Of a DNA stretch of 21,768 nucleotides, positions 14,262-20,224 are shown one piece after another. Position 1 is the first letter of the stretch. Every line of letters begins with the position of its first letter. Where the stretch lies: the IMG/VR virus record IMGVR_UViG_3300025592_000080, positions 1 through 21,768 of that record; one strand, 5' to 3'. Position numbers and translations under genes: made by a program. The notes beneath the pieces were generated by a model, which ran no database searches, was not told the origin of the DNA, and worked only from the letters and a program-made list of their open reading frames with translations. Source of the stretch: a virus.

Positions 14262-14433
14262 AGTTCGTGAGGCGACAAAAGAAGAAGTAATGGGTCAAGA
14301 GTTTATTGATCTATCTAAAGAAGATTTTATTAAAAAGTATGGTACACTTCGGTATGATTCTATGCAGTATATGTTCTATACAGCTGCTGATGAAATGGCA
14401 GATGAGTATATAATGGGTCCTGGAGGTCACTAA
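14254..14433 (+). CDS. Small acidic protein of unknown function, 59 residues
   Basis: ATG 14254 overlaps the stop of the preceding gene by eight bases and has GAGGAGAG upstream. A longer in-frame reading from 14182 lies inside the preceding gene and is unlikely. The protein is acidic with aromatic residues (KKYGTLRYDSMQYMFYTAADEMADEY). It is part of the coupled operon from P12. Family not recognised. Confidence 0.6.
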   Translation: MNKVREATKEEVMGQEFIDLSKEDFIKKYGTLRYDSMQYMFYTAADEMADEYIMGPGGH

Positions 14434-14434
14434 A

Positions 14435-14758
14435 ATGGAAGAAGCAACAGCATTAAGAACTCACTATGATTCAATGAAGTATGAGCTGTCTCAAGGTTTA
14501 TGTGAAGTTACATTCACTAAGATTAATGGAGATGAGCGTATTATGACCTGTACTACAGACCTTGGTGCTATTCCGGAAGGTAATAGACCTAAGGGCACTG
14601 GTAAAGTGGATAAAGAGAATACTAATATATCCGTATGGGACACTAACGCAGAAGGATGGAGGAGCTTTAAAACAGAGAATGTTACTAAGTTTACAGCACT
14701 TCGGTATACAGCTGAAGAAGTAGTATGTGGTGAAATCAAACCATTACTTGACATTTGA
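14435..14758 (+). CDS. SH3-like beta-barrel phage protein
   Basis: A 107-residue protein. Residues 20-42 read as CEVTFTKINGDERIMTCTT, followed by a WDTNAEGWRSFK segment (68-79) and a final strand. This resembles the V.FTK..G..R.M.CT pattern of small phage SH3-barrel proteins. GGAGG (14422-14426) supports ATG 14435. The gene starts two bases after the preceding stop. Its last codons (CTT GAC ATT TGA) contain the -35 of P13. Function unknown. Confidence 0.6.
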   Translation: MEEATALRTHYDSMKYELSQGLCEVTFTKINGDERIMTCTTDLGAIPEGNRPKGTGKVDKENTNISVWDTNAEGWRSFKTENVTKFTALRYTAEEVVCGEIKPLLDI

Positions 14759-14776
14759 TGTAAAATATAGTATAAT
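14748..14776 (+). promoter_or_regulatory. Sigma-70-type promoter P13
   Basis: TTGACA 14748-14753 lies within the last codons of the preceding gene. A 17-bp spacer is followed by TATAAT 14771-14776. Transcription would start about a dozen bases before the tRNA. Confidence 0.85.
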
Positions 14777-14795
14777 GTATGTATAAATTAAATAA

Positions 14796-14871
14796 TCCCT
14801 GTTAGCTCAGTTGGTAGAGCAGATGACTGTTAATCATCATGTCCGTGGTTCGAGCCCACGACAGGGAGCCA
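14796..14871 (+). tRNA. tRNA-Asn (anticodon GUU)
   Basis: A complete cloverleaf: acceptor TCCCTGT/ACAGGGA (14796-14802, 14861-14867), D stem GCTC/GAGC, anticodon stem GATGA/TCATC with loop CTGTTAA (anticodon GTT at 14829-14831), T stem CGTGG/CCACG with loop TTCGAGC, discriminator G 14868 and encoded CCA 14869-14871. All stems pair perfectly. The gene lies between P13 and a protein gene, so it is probably processed out of a polycistronic transcript. GUU is one of the four GUN anticodons whose G34 is replaced by queuosine in bacteria. Confidence 0.97.
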
Positions 14872-14890
14872 TTATTAAGGAAACTATATT

Positions 14891-15922
14891 ATGAGTAAAA
14901 CAAAAGTAAGAGCTAAGTGGGCTACAGATTTAATTGAGCCTGAACTAGATAATAATTATACACAAGGGGAATTGATATCTGTATTGAATTGGTATAATGT
15001 AATGACTGATTCTAAGACCCTTGTTAAATATCTTAATACATACCTTAAAGAGATTAAATCAGATAAGGTATTAACATCTTCTGTCTCACAGCAAACCGCA
15101 GGGGCTATAGCACGTCTGATTACTAGAGGTCTTGGAGATAAAAAACTTCAAGAATGGATGGATAATTGGGTAGCCCGATTAGATACTAAAGTTGTTGTAC
15201 CTCCTACTGTTAAAAAAGTTGTCTCTATTCAAGAACGAACTGCTATTAAACTTAATGATTATATTACGGGTTTAGACAATGCTTTTGAGAACTTTATAGA
15301 GTCTGATTTTAAGATGAAGTTCAATACTGAGAAATACTTGGCAGACTCAAATGTTAAAGCATCTTATATTCGAGAGATTAATATGTGGGCATCAAATGTC
15401 CGTAACGAATATGTATTGTCTAAAACCCTCCCTATTATGAAAGAAGGTTATTCAACCTATACTACACCACAAAAGAACAAGGTTATCAAATTTTTTGATA
15501 ACATGATTGATTCATTAGAGAAGTATAAAGTAGCTGTAACACCAGTCCGCAAAAAGAAAGTAGTACCTGCTTCTAAAGCTGTTTCAAAAGTAAAGTATGC
15601 TAAAGCATTCCCTGAGCTTAAACTTAAATCTGTTGATCCTGAGAAACTAATAGGTTCTAAAGAGGTTTGGTTATATAATACAGCAACTAAGATGCTTAGT
15701 TATTATACGTCTCTTGATGGAATGACTGTTGGAGGGAGTACATTAAAGGGTTTTGATTTTTCAGAGCAAAGACGTTTAAGAACACCAGAAAAGCAGCTTA
15801 AACTCCTGACCTCTATGAGAAAGGGGCAATGGATTATCAGATTCACTACCATGGCTAAGACTGTTAGAACAAAGGGGTCAGGTAGACTAAATAACTCTAC
15901 TATCATTTTAAAGGTATTCTAA
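14891..15922 (+). CDS. Unrecognised 343-residue phage protein upstream of gp33
   Basis: AAGGAA lies nine bases before ATG 14891. The protein is basic and mostly helical in its first ~210 residues. A Lys-rich linker (VRKKKVVPASKAVSKVKYAK, about 217-236) leads to a C-terminal domain with beta-like sequence (EVWLYNTATKMLSYY, about 257-271) ending in STIILKVF. The stop overlaps the gp33 start by one base (TAATG). In T4 the gene before 33 is dsbA, which encodes a much smaller double-strand DNA-binding protein, and no similarity to it is visible. The location suggests a role in late transcription, replication or DNA binding, but that is inference. Confidence 0.7.
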   Translation: MSKTKVRAKWATDLIEPELDNNYTQGELISVLNWYNVMTDSKTLVKYLNTYLKEIKSDKVLTSSVSQQTAGAIARLITRGLGDKKLQEWMDNWVARLDTKVVVPPTVKKVVSIQERTAIKLNDYITGLDNAFENFIESDFKMKFNTEKYLADSNVKASYIREINMWASNVRNEYVLSKTLPIMKEGYSTYTTPQKNKVIKFFDNMIDSLEKYKVAVTPVRKKKVVPASKAVSKVKYAKAFPELKLKSVDPEKLIGSKEVWLYNTATKMLSYYTSLDGMTVGGSTLKGFDFSEQRRLRTPEKQLKLLTSMRKGQWIIRFTTMAKTVRTKGSGRLNNSTIILKVF

Positions 15923-16170
15923 TGGCTAATATAATCGAAGCAGCACTTCAATCAAAACAAGTAAAACAAAAGCAGTTTTCTGACTCAACAGAAAAACTAA
16001 TCATGTCTAATGGTGGGGATGTAATAGATGCGATTCTGATGACATGTGAAAAGTACTCTATTGACCCATCAGATGTATCAAAATATCTATCAAAACCCTT
16101 AAAAATTAAGTTTGAAGCATATGCAGCTAACCTTAGACTAATCCCTAAAGGAAATGAACTACCTATATGA
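15922..16170 (+). CDS. 33: gp33-like late-transcription co-activator
   Basis: T4 gp33 binds the beta flap of host RNA polymerase and connects the late sigma gp55 to the sliding clamp. This 82-residue protein resembles the short gp33 of marine T4-like phages: a helical core AVxxxCEKYSIDPSDVSKYL-like region (residues about 37-56), then LKIKFEAYAANLRLIPKGNELPI. It lies directly before gp59, as in T4 (33-59-32). It overlaps the previous gene by one base and the next by four (ATGA). It is shorter than T4 gp33 (112 residues). The assignment rests on pattern and synteny. Confidence 0.75.
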   Translation: MANIIEAALQSKQVKQKQFSDSTEKLIMSNGGDVIDAILMTCEKYSIDPSDVSKYLSKPLKIKFEAYAANLRLIPKGNELPI

Positions 16171-16829
16171 ATACTAATTTCGCATATAATAAACCTGAGC
16201 GAGCACCTTTTACAGCAAAGGCAGTGTACGAATCATTTAAGATATATCAGGCTCTCAAGTTACATTTTGATTGTGACTCTAACTATAACGCAGTTCGGTA
16301 TAACTTCAAAACTACAGTATCACCTAAGGCCTTTATTAAGCGTAAGGATAGGTTTAAATATAATTATGCTATTAAGCACCATACTAACAATATTAAAGAG
16401 TTTTACACCTATAACTTCTTAGAAGGTGTTAATTGGGTTGGAGATATGACCTCAATTAACTATGATAAACATAATAAGGTTCGTGAGTCATTACTATATA
16501 CATTCAAAGAGGATATGTTTAGATTGTCTGAGATTGATAATAGTTTAGATGTTTGGTTGAGATGTGATACAGATGATGTAGAGAATCATAGAGAATCTAA
16601 ATATGGTAAAAAGATCAGTATACCTCCTATTTTAAAGGAAACATCACCTGCACTTGAATCTATTGTTATCTTAAATAAACTTACAGGATTTGTTGAGGCG
16701 TCAGAAAAGGAATATAAGGATTATACTGTATATAAATCATTAGCTCATAGAATAAAACGATACTCAGACTTAATGAACGTTCCGGATATTGATAAATATA
16801 AAGATGTGGTTTTAAACACATTCGAGTAA
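16167..16829 (+). CDS. 59: gp59 replicative helicase loader
   Basis: T4 gp59 loads the gp41 helicase onto gp32-covered forks. The 220-residue protein matches T4 gp59 (217) in length and in its N-terminal domain. The landmarks are FTAKAVYESFKIYQALKLHF (about 15-34), YNAVRYNFKTTVS (40-52), FIKRKDRFKYNYA (56-68), YTYNFLEGVNWVGDM (about 80-94), and YTFKEDM (about 111-117). T4 counterparts include SVYKLYLMIKQHM, DVIKYNW, YQKRRDKYFFQKL and AWIGDI. Order and coupling (33-59-x-32) are as in T4, with one small gene inserted before gp32. Confidence 0.9.
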   Translation: MNTNFAYNKPERAPFTAKAVYESFKIYQALKLHFDCDSNYNAVRYNFKTTVSPKAFIKRKDRFKYNYAIKHHTNNIKEFYTYNFLEGVNWVGDMTSINYDKHNKVRESLLYTFKEDMFRLSEIDNSLDVWLRCDTDDVENHRESKYGKKISIPPILKETSPALESIVILNKLTGFVEASEKEYKDYTVYKSLAHRIKRYSDLMNVPDIDKYKDVVLNTFE

Positions 16830-16834
16830 ACGAA

Positions 16835-17101
16835 ATGAATATACCAGGAATGCGTAGTAACGATAAAGATAGAATAGCAAGAGAAAAAGAGCGTATAGAG
16901 ATATATCGAGAATTTTTCGAGAAATGGAAAGTTGGAATAGGAACTAAGGTTCATGTTAAATATGATGAGCATCAGTTTAAAACTACTGATCTAGGTATCA
17001 TTAATGATATTATATCATCTGAATTAGCTCATATCAAATTCCCAGAAAAGAAAGGTGGAGGAGGTACATTCCACATGGAAAACCTAGTACTTGACATTTA
17101 G
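16835..17101 (+). CDS. Small SH3/KOW-like protein between gp59 and gp32
   Basis: An 88-residue protein. A charged helical N-terminus (about 8-33, DKDRIAREKERIEIYREFFEK) precedes a barrel-like region: KVGIGTKVHVKY, DLGIINDI, LAHIKFPE, GGGGTFHMENLVLDI. The G-T-K-V...G-I-I pattern resembles KOW/SH3 domains. T4 has no gene at this place. Its last codons include the -35 of P14. It begins five bases after gp59 ends. Confidence 0.65.
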   Translation: MNIPGMRSNDKDRIAREKERIEIYREFFEKWKVGIGTKVHVKYDEHQFKTTDLGIINDIISSELAHIKFPEKKGGGGTFHMENLVLDI

Positions 17102-17119
17102 AGTAAAATAGTGTATAAT
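17091..17119 (+). promoter_or_regulatory. 32: Sigma-70-type promoter P14 for gp32
   Basis: TTGACA 17091-17096 overlaps the end of the SH3-like gene. A 17-bp spacer is followed by TATAAT 17114-17119. Same family as P2-P4 (GTGTATAATA-ATAGTATATA). It gives gp32 its own transcript. Confidence 0.85.
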
Positions 17120-17208
17120 ATATAGTATATAAAAATAGAAGTTCGTCTTATCTTCTTTAAAATTTGACAACATATTGTAATATAATTTAAATACGAAAGG
17201 AGAGTAAT
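17120..17208 (+). promoter_or_regulatory. AU-rich gp32 leader, possible translational operator
   Basis: The ~80-base leader is almost entirely A/T from 17155 on (TTTAAAATTTGACAACATA, TATAATTTAAATACG) and ends in AAAGGAGAG. It has one small potential stem (AGAAG 17138-17142 with CTTCT 17151-17155). T4 gp32 represses its own translation by coating an unstructured AU-rich leader next to a pseudoknot. A similar control is plausible here, but I see no clear pseudoknot. Confidence 0.35.
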
Positions 17209-18099
17209 ATGTCATTTTCAGCAATGAAAAAGAACAGAAAAGCACAGATTGATGGTTTAGTTAAAGCAGCTGAGTCAGCATCTGGTAATAAGAATAATGA
17301 TTGGGATAAGGATTCCGATAAGTACTGGAAACCTGTTGTTGATAAGTCAGGTAATGGGTATGCAGTATTTCGTTTCTTACCAGCTGCAGAAGGTCAAGAG
17401 GTTCCGTGGATTCGCTATTGGGATCATGGATTCCAAGGACCTGGTGGAATGTGGTACATCGAGCGTTCTCTTACCTCTATAGGTAAACAAGATCCATTAT
17501 CAGAGATGAATACAGTTCTATGGAACTCTGGTCTTGATTCGGATAAAGAGTTAGTTCGCCAACGTAAGCGCCGCCTTCATTATGTGTCTAATATCTACAT
17601 TGTATCGGATCCAGCAAATCCTGCTAATGAAGGTAAGACTTTCATGTATGTATATGGTAAGAAAATCTTTGACAAGTTAACTGAGGCTATGCAACCTGAG
17701 TTTCCTGATGATGTACCAGTTAACCCATTTGATTTTTGGGGTGGTGCTGATTTTAAATTGAAGATTCGTAAAGTTGAGGGTTATCGTAATTATGATCGTT
17801 CTGAGTTTGGTGATGTATCTGAATTCTTAGGTGGTGATGATGTTAAGTTAGAAGGAGTTTATAATTCTCTTTACGATCTTGAAGAATTTAACGGTGATTC
17901 ACAGTATAAAACCTATGATGAGTTGAAGACTAAATTGGCACGTGTATTAGGAACTACAGTTCCAAGAAATACAGCAGAATCAGTTGAGTTGGATGAAGTT
18001 GCAGCACCCGCTTCAACACCAGAAGAGGCATCTGCACCAGCAGCTACTTCTACGGATGATACGTTATCATACTTTGCTAAGTTAGCCCAAGAGGGTTAA
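17209..18099 (+). CDS. 32: gp32 single-stranded DNA-binding protein
   Basis: gp32 coats single-stranded DNA during replication, recombination and repair. The 296-residue length fits T4 (301). It has a basic N-terminal cooperativity segment (MKKNRKAQ, 6-13). The OB-fold core shows FRFLP (54-58), RYWDHGFQG (69-77), MWYIERSL (81-88), and NIYIVSDPANPANEGKTFMY followed by YGKKIFDK. T4 has [20 protein letters not shown] and FGKKIWDK. An Ala/Pro-rich linker leads to the acidic tail DDTLSYFAKLAQEG. The zinc ligands of T4 (H64, C77, C87, C90) are not conserved. H73 remains, but the cysteine positions hold Arg, Asp and Ser, and the whole protein has no cysteine. ATG 17209 has AAAGGAGAG upstream. Confidence 0.93.
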   Translation: MSFSAMKKNRKAQIDGLVKAAESASGNKNNDWDKDSDKYWKPVVDKSGNGYAVFRFLPAAEGQEVPWIRYWDHGFQGPGGMWYIERSLTSIGKQDPLSEMNTVLWNSGLDSDKELVRQRKRRLHYVSNIYIVSDPANPANEGKTFMYVYGKKIFDKLTEAMQPEFPDDVPVNPFDFWGGADFKLKIRKVEGYRNYDRSEFGDVSEFLGGDDVKLEGVYNSLYDLEEFNGDSQYKTYDELKTKLARVLGTTVPRNTAESVELDEVAAPASTPEEASAPAATSTDDTLSYFAKLAQEG

Positions 18100-18101
18100 T
18101 T

Positions 18102-18134
18102 ATGTAATACTAAAGTTCAACTACAGTATTACAT
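18102..18134. other. Perfect 10-bp inverted repeat after gp32
   Basis: ATGTAATACT (18102-18111) and AGTATTACAT (18125-18134) flank a 13-base loop. It begins three bases after the gp32 stop and directly precedes the terminator. It has no T-tract of its own. It may stabilise the gp32 mRNA 3' end or serve as a binding site. Confidence 0.7.
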
Positions 18135-18136
18135 AG

Positions 18137-18163
18137 AAAGGGGTCTTAATTGACCCCTTTTTT
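18137..18163. terminator. Rho-independent terminator between convergent operons
   Basis: Stem AAAGGGGTC/GACCCCTTT (18137-18145 and 18152-18160) with loop TTAATT, followed by three more T's, giving a T6 run at 18158-18163. It ends the gp32 transcript on the plus strand. On the minus strand the same stem leaves only a short T run, so termination there would be weaker. Confidence 0.9.
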
Positions 18164-18167
18164 ATGC

Positions 18168-18461
18168 CTATCGATTCATATACGCAGTGAATCCCATATA
18201 AGCACCAACAACAGATGCTTGACCCATGTAAAATAGACCAAGTAGATCACCTAGTGCATCGACACGTTCTACAGATACTAAAGGTGTAAACAGTATACCA
18301 GTGAATACAATCATGCCAAACATAGACATCCATGCCATTTTCTTTTGGGAATCAAGTTTCTCTTCTTTAAGTTCTATGTTCATTATACGTTCACGGCGAT
18401 CAACTTCTGTTTTAGTTAATTTACCGTCATTATCTATATCATACTTACTAAATATTTCCAT
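18168..18461 (-). CDS. EF-hand protein with two membrane segments
   Basis: A 97-residue protein. Residues 8-19 form a canonical EF-hand loop, D8-I-D10-N-D12-G-K-L-T-K-T-E19, with Asp/Asp/Asp at positions 1, 3 and 5 and Glu at 12. This predicts Ca2+ binding. A charged helix follows (RRERIMNIELKEEKLDSQKK), then two hydrophobic segments, about 43-63 (MAWMSMFGMIVFTGILFTPLV) and 70-92. Two membrane helices and small size allow a holin-like or virion-membrane role, but the N-terminal EF-hand is unusual for a holin. It is the last gene of the minus-strand structural cluster, 16 bases after the tape-measure-like gene. GGAG lies upstream of the start. Confidence 0.75.
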   Translation of the reverse strand: MEIFSKYDIDNDGKLTKTEVDRRERIMNIELKEEKLDSQKKMAWMSMFGMIVFTGILFTPLVSVERVDALGDLLGLFYMGQASVVGAYMGFTAYMNR

Positions 18462-18477
18462 TTATCTACTCCTTATA

Positions 18478-20040
18478 TCATAGTGTAGAGGCTGTGCGCC
18501 ATGAAAGATCATTATTATTCCGACTTTTCGCTTTTGGTTTTTCATTAACATTATATGTAAATTTCGTTGAAGAGTCTGAGATATTATTTTGATAGTTTTT
18601 AACCGCATCCGACCTAGATGCCTTGTCTTGGTTATATTCTTCTTGTAGTAATTTTTTATTTTCAGCTTGTTTCTCTGATACAGAGTTCCTTTTAATAAAT
18701 TTCGGACCTGTATGTCCTGGTGTACCCCAAAGAGGGTCAACCATAGTATCCGAATTAGTTGTTACTGTAGGTACTGACTTCTTATCTAGCTGTTGTGTAG
18801 AAGTATCCATTGATACCTCATTCCCTCCATAGAATGACATCATCTTTTTAATATCATCCGGTACAAGATAATCAAAAAATAAGTTTTTTATAAGCTTCCA
18901 TGCATCAAGAACAAAATTACTAAGGAAATTGACAATACCTCCTTTACCATCTAGTCCTATTAGAATTTGTTTAACACCGTTCATCATTTTATCAGATGCT
19001 ATACCCATCTCCTCAGGTGTTTTTGCAGAAAAGAAACCAAAAAATCCATCAATAAAAGATACAAATCCCAGAAATGTATCAGATATTGCCACAAGCCCAT
19101 TAAGCATAGTGTTACCAAGGAAATCACCTACATGAAGTGCAAACGTGTGGAGTCCACCGATAAACTCACCAAGATTTCTTGTAAAGTTGTCCCAATATTC
19201 TAGAGCCTTACCTTCTGTAAATCGTTCTTTAAGTTGTTTTATTTTTTCTCCAAATTGCCCTGCAGATAAGAGTTCAAGAAACCCAGCTATAGCTAATACT
19301 CCAGTAACACCTGCAAGTAACGCAAGAATACCTTTCCCACCCTTTATTAATCCGGCCTTAGATAATTTGGAAGTCTTTCCGGGTGTACGTCTAAGCTCAG
19401 TTGTTGCATTAGCTAAATCATCCCCCCTATTCTTTCTAAGATCATCCATTCTAATAGCAGTATTCAGTCGGTCTTCTTTAATTTCACCAGTAAAGAATTT
19501 TCTGGCCATTCTGTTAGTATCCCCTTCTTCTTGAAGGCCTTTCTCTCGAATTTTGTTGAATACTGTTATTTCATTAACATCTTGACCTGAAGCTGCTACC
19601 TCAATAAAAATGTTATCTAGTTTTCTCTCCTGTCTTTTTGTAAGATAACTCTTATAGTCTTCTTGTTTTAGATTAGTACCTGAAAAATCATTAAAGAGTT
19701 TACGAATATCTATTAGTACATCAGCAATAATGGCAAGATTTCTATCCATTTTAACTTGTCTTTTGTCATTCATCTCACCGAATTTTACTCTTGACTTCTC
19801 TGCTTTATCGTCATCATCAAACTCTTTTAGCCAACCATATGACGACACACCTAAGCTCAAAAGATCCGTACCACGTCTTTTATCTTCTAATTCAAAAAGT
19901 TCCTTAGAATTTGCTGTTTGCATTCTATCAAAGAACTCTATAGAATCAAATGAACTTGAGAGTTCTTTAGAATAACTCATTTGATTAGAATTTTGTGTCT
20001 TTAACTCGTCAAGTACACTATTAAAAGTAGCATCTGCCAT
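18478..20040 (-). CDS. Tape-measure-like / large tail protein
   Basis: A 520-residue protein. The first ~225 residues are charged and helical. Residues 237-259 are strongly hydrophobic (GILALLAGVTGVLAIAGFLELL), with a second hydrophobic stretch near 308-338 containing FLGFVSFIDGFFGFF. The last ~115 residues are polar and probably disordered. A long helical protein with internal hydrophobic segments placed right after a frameshifting chaperone-like pair is how tape-measure genes are organised in tailed phages. T4 gp29 has 590 residues. I see no specific sequence match to gp29, so a membrane-interacting baseplate or hub protein is the alternative. AGGAAG precedes ATG, and the start is four bases after the gp51-like ORF. 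Confidence 0.5.
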   Translation of the reverse strand: MADATFNSVLDELKTQNSNQMSYSKELSSSFDSIEFFDRMQTANSKELFELEDKRRGTDLLSLGVSSYGWLKEFDDDDKAEKSRVKFGEMNDKRQVKMDRNLAIIADVLIDIRKLFNDFSGTNLKQEDYKSYLTKRQERKLDNIFIEVAASGQDVNEITVFNKIREKGLQEEGDTNRMARKFFTGEIKEDRLNTAIRMDDLRKNRGDDLANATTELRRTPGKTSKLSKAGLIKGGKGILALLAGVTGVLAIAGFLELLSAGQFGEKIKQLKERFTEGKALEYWDNFTRNLGEFIGGLHTFALHVGDFLGNTMLNGLVAISDTFLGFVSFIDGFFGFFSAKTPEEMGIASDKMMNGVKQILIGLDGKGGIVNFLSNFVLDAWKLIKNLFFDYLVPDDIKKMMSFYGGNEVSMDTSTQQLDKKSVPTVTTNSDTMVDPLWGTPGHTGPKFIKRNSVSEKQAENKKLLQEEYNQDKASRSDAVKNYQNNISDSSTKFTYNVNEKPKAKSRNNNDLSWRTASTL

Positions 20041-20044
20041 ATCT

Positions 20045-20224
20045 TTACTTCCTATTTAATCTTTCGTTTTCTTCTTCTATAAAACTAATAAGCATTTGTG
20101 TATATACTTCCCTTTCCCAAGGTATCATAGACTCTAACTCGGTTAGAGAATAGTTATAATGCTGCATCATAGCAAAATTTGTAGAATAATAATGCCGAAG
20201 TGATGTATGAGAAAGGGTTATTAA
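20045..20224 (-). CDS. gp51-like ORF, probably made by -1 frameshift from gp26
   Basis: A 59-codon reading frame open in the -1 frame from the end of gp26 (first codon TTA 20224-20222) to TAA 20047-20045. It lacks a start codon with a ribosome site. The first in-frame ATG pair (residues 19-20) has none upstream. The C-terminal part YNYSLTELESMIPWEREVYT, then QMLISFIEEENER, has the look of downstream tail-chaperone frames (hydrophobic-Glu-Leu, then PWERE or PFERE, then an acidic helix). Fused to gp26 it gives a 291-residue protein. T4 gp51 is a baseplate hub assembly factor, and assignment to that family is by position and pattern only. Confidence 0.7.
   Translation of the reverse strand, partial: LITLSHTSLRHYYSTNFAMMQHYNYSLTELESMIPWEREVYTQMLISFIEEENERLNRK

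Noticed and set aside
17164-17186. Second TTGACA/TATAAT pair in the gp32 leader
   Set aside because: The spacing is only 11 bp, too short for sigma-70. The region is A/T-rich, so chance boxes are expected.
18478-20040. Plus-strand reading frames across the minus-strand structural genes
   Set aside because: They lie opposite longer genes with clear starts, ribosome sites and protein-like composition, and are rich in Ser/Pro as expected for antisense shadows.
20132-20148. 7-bp hairpin as frameshift stimulator
   Set aside because: It starts about 75 bases past the slip site, well beyond the usual 5-9 bases. It may be incidental.
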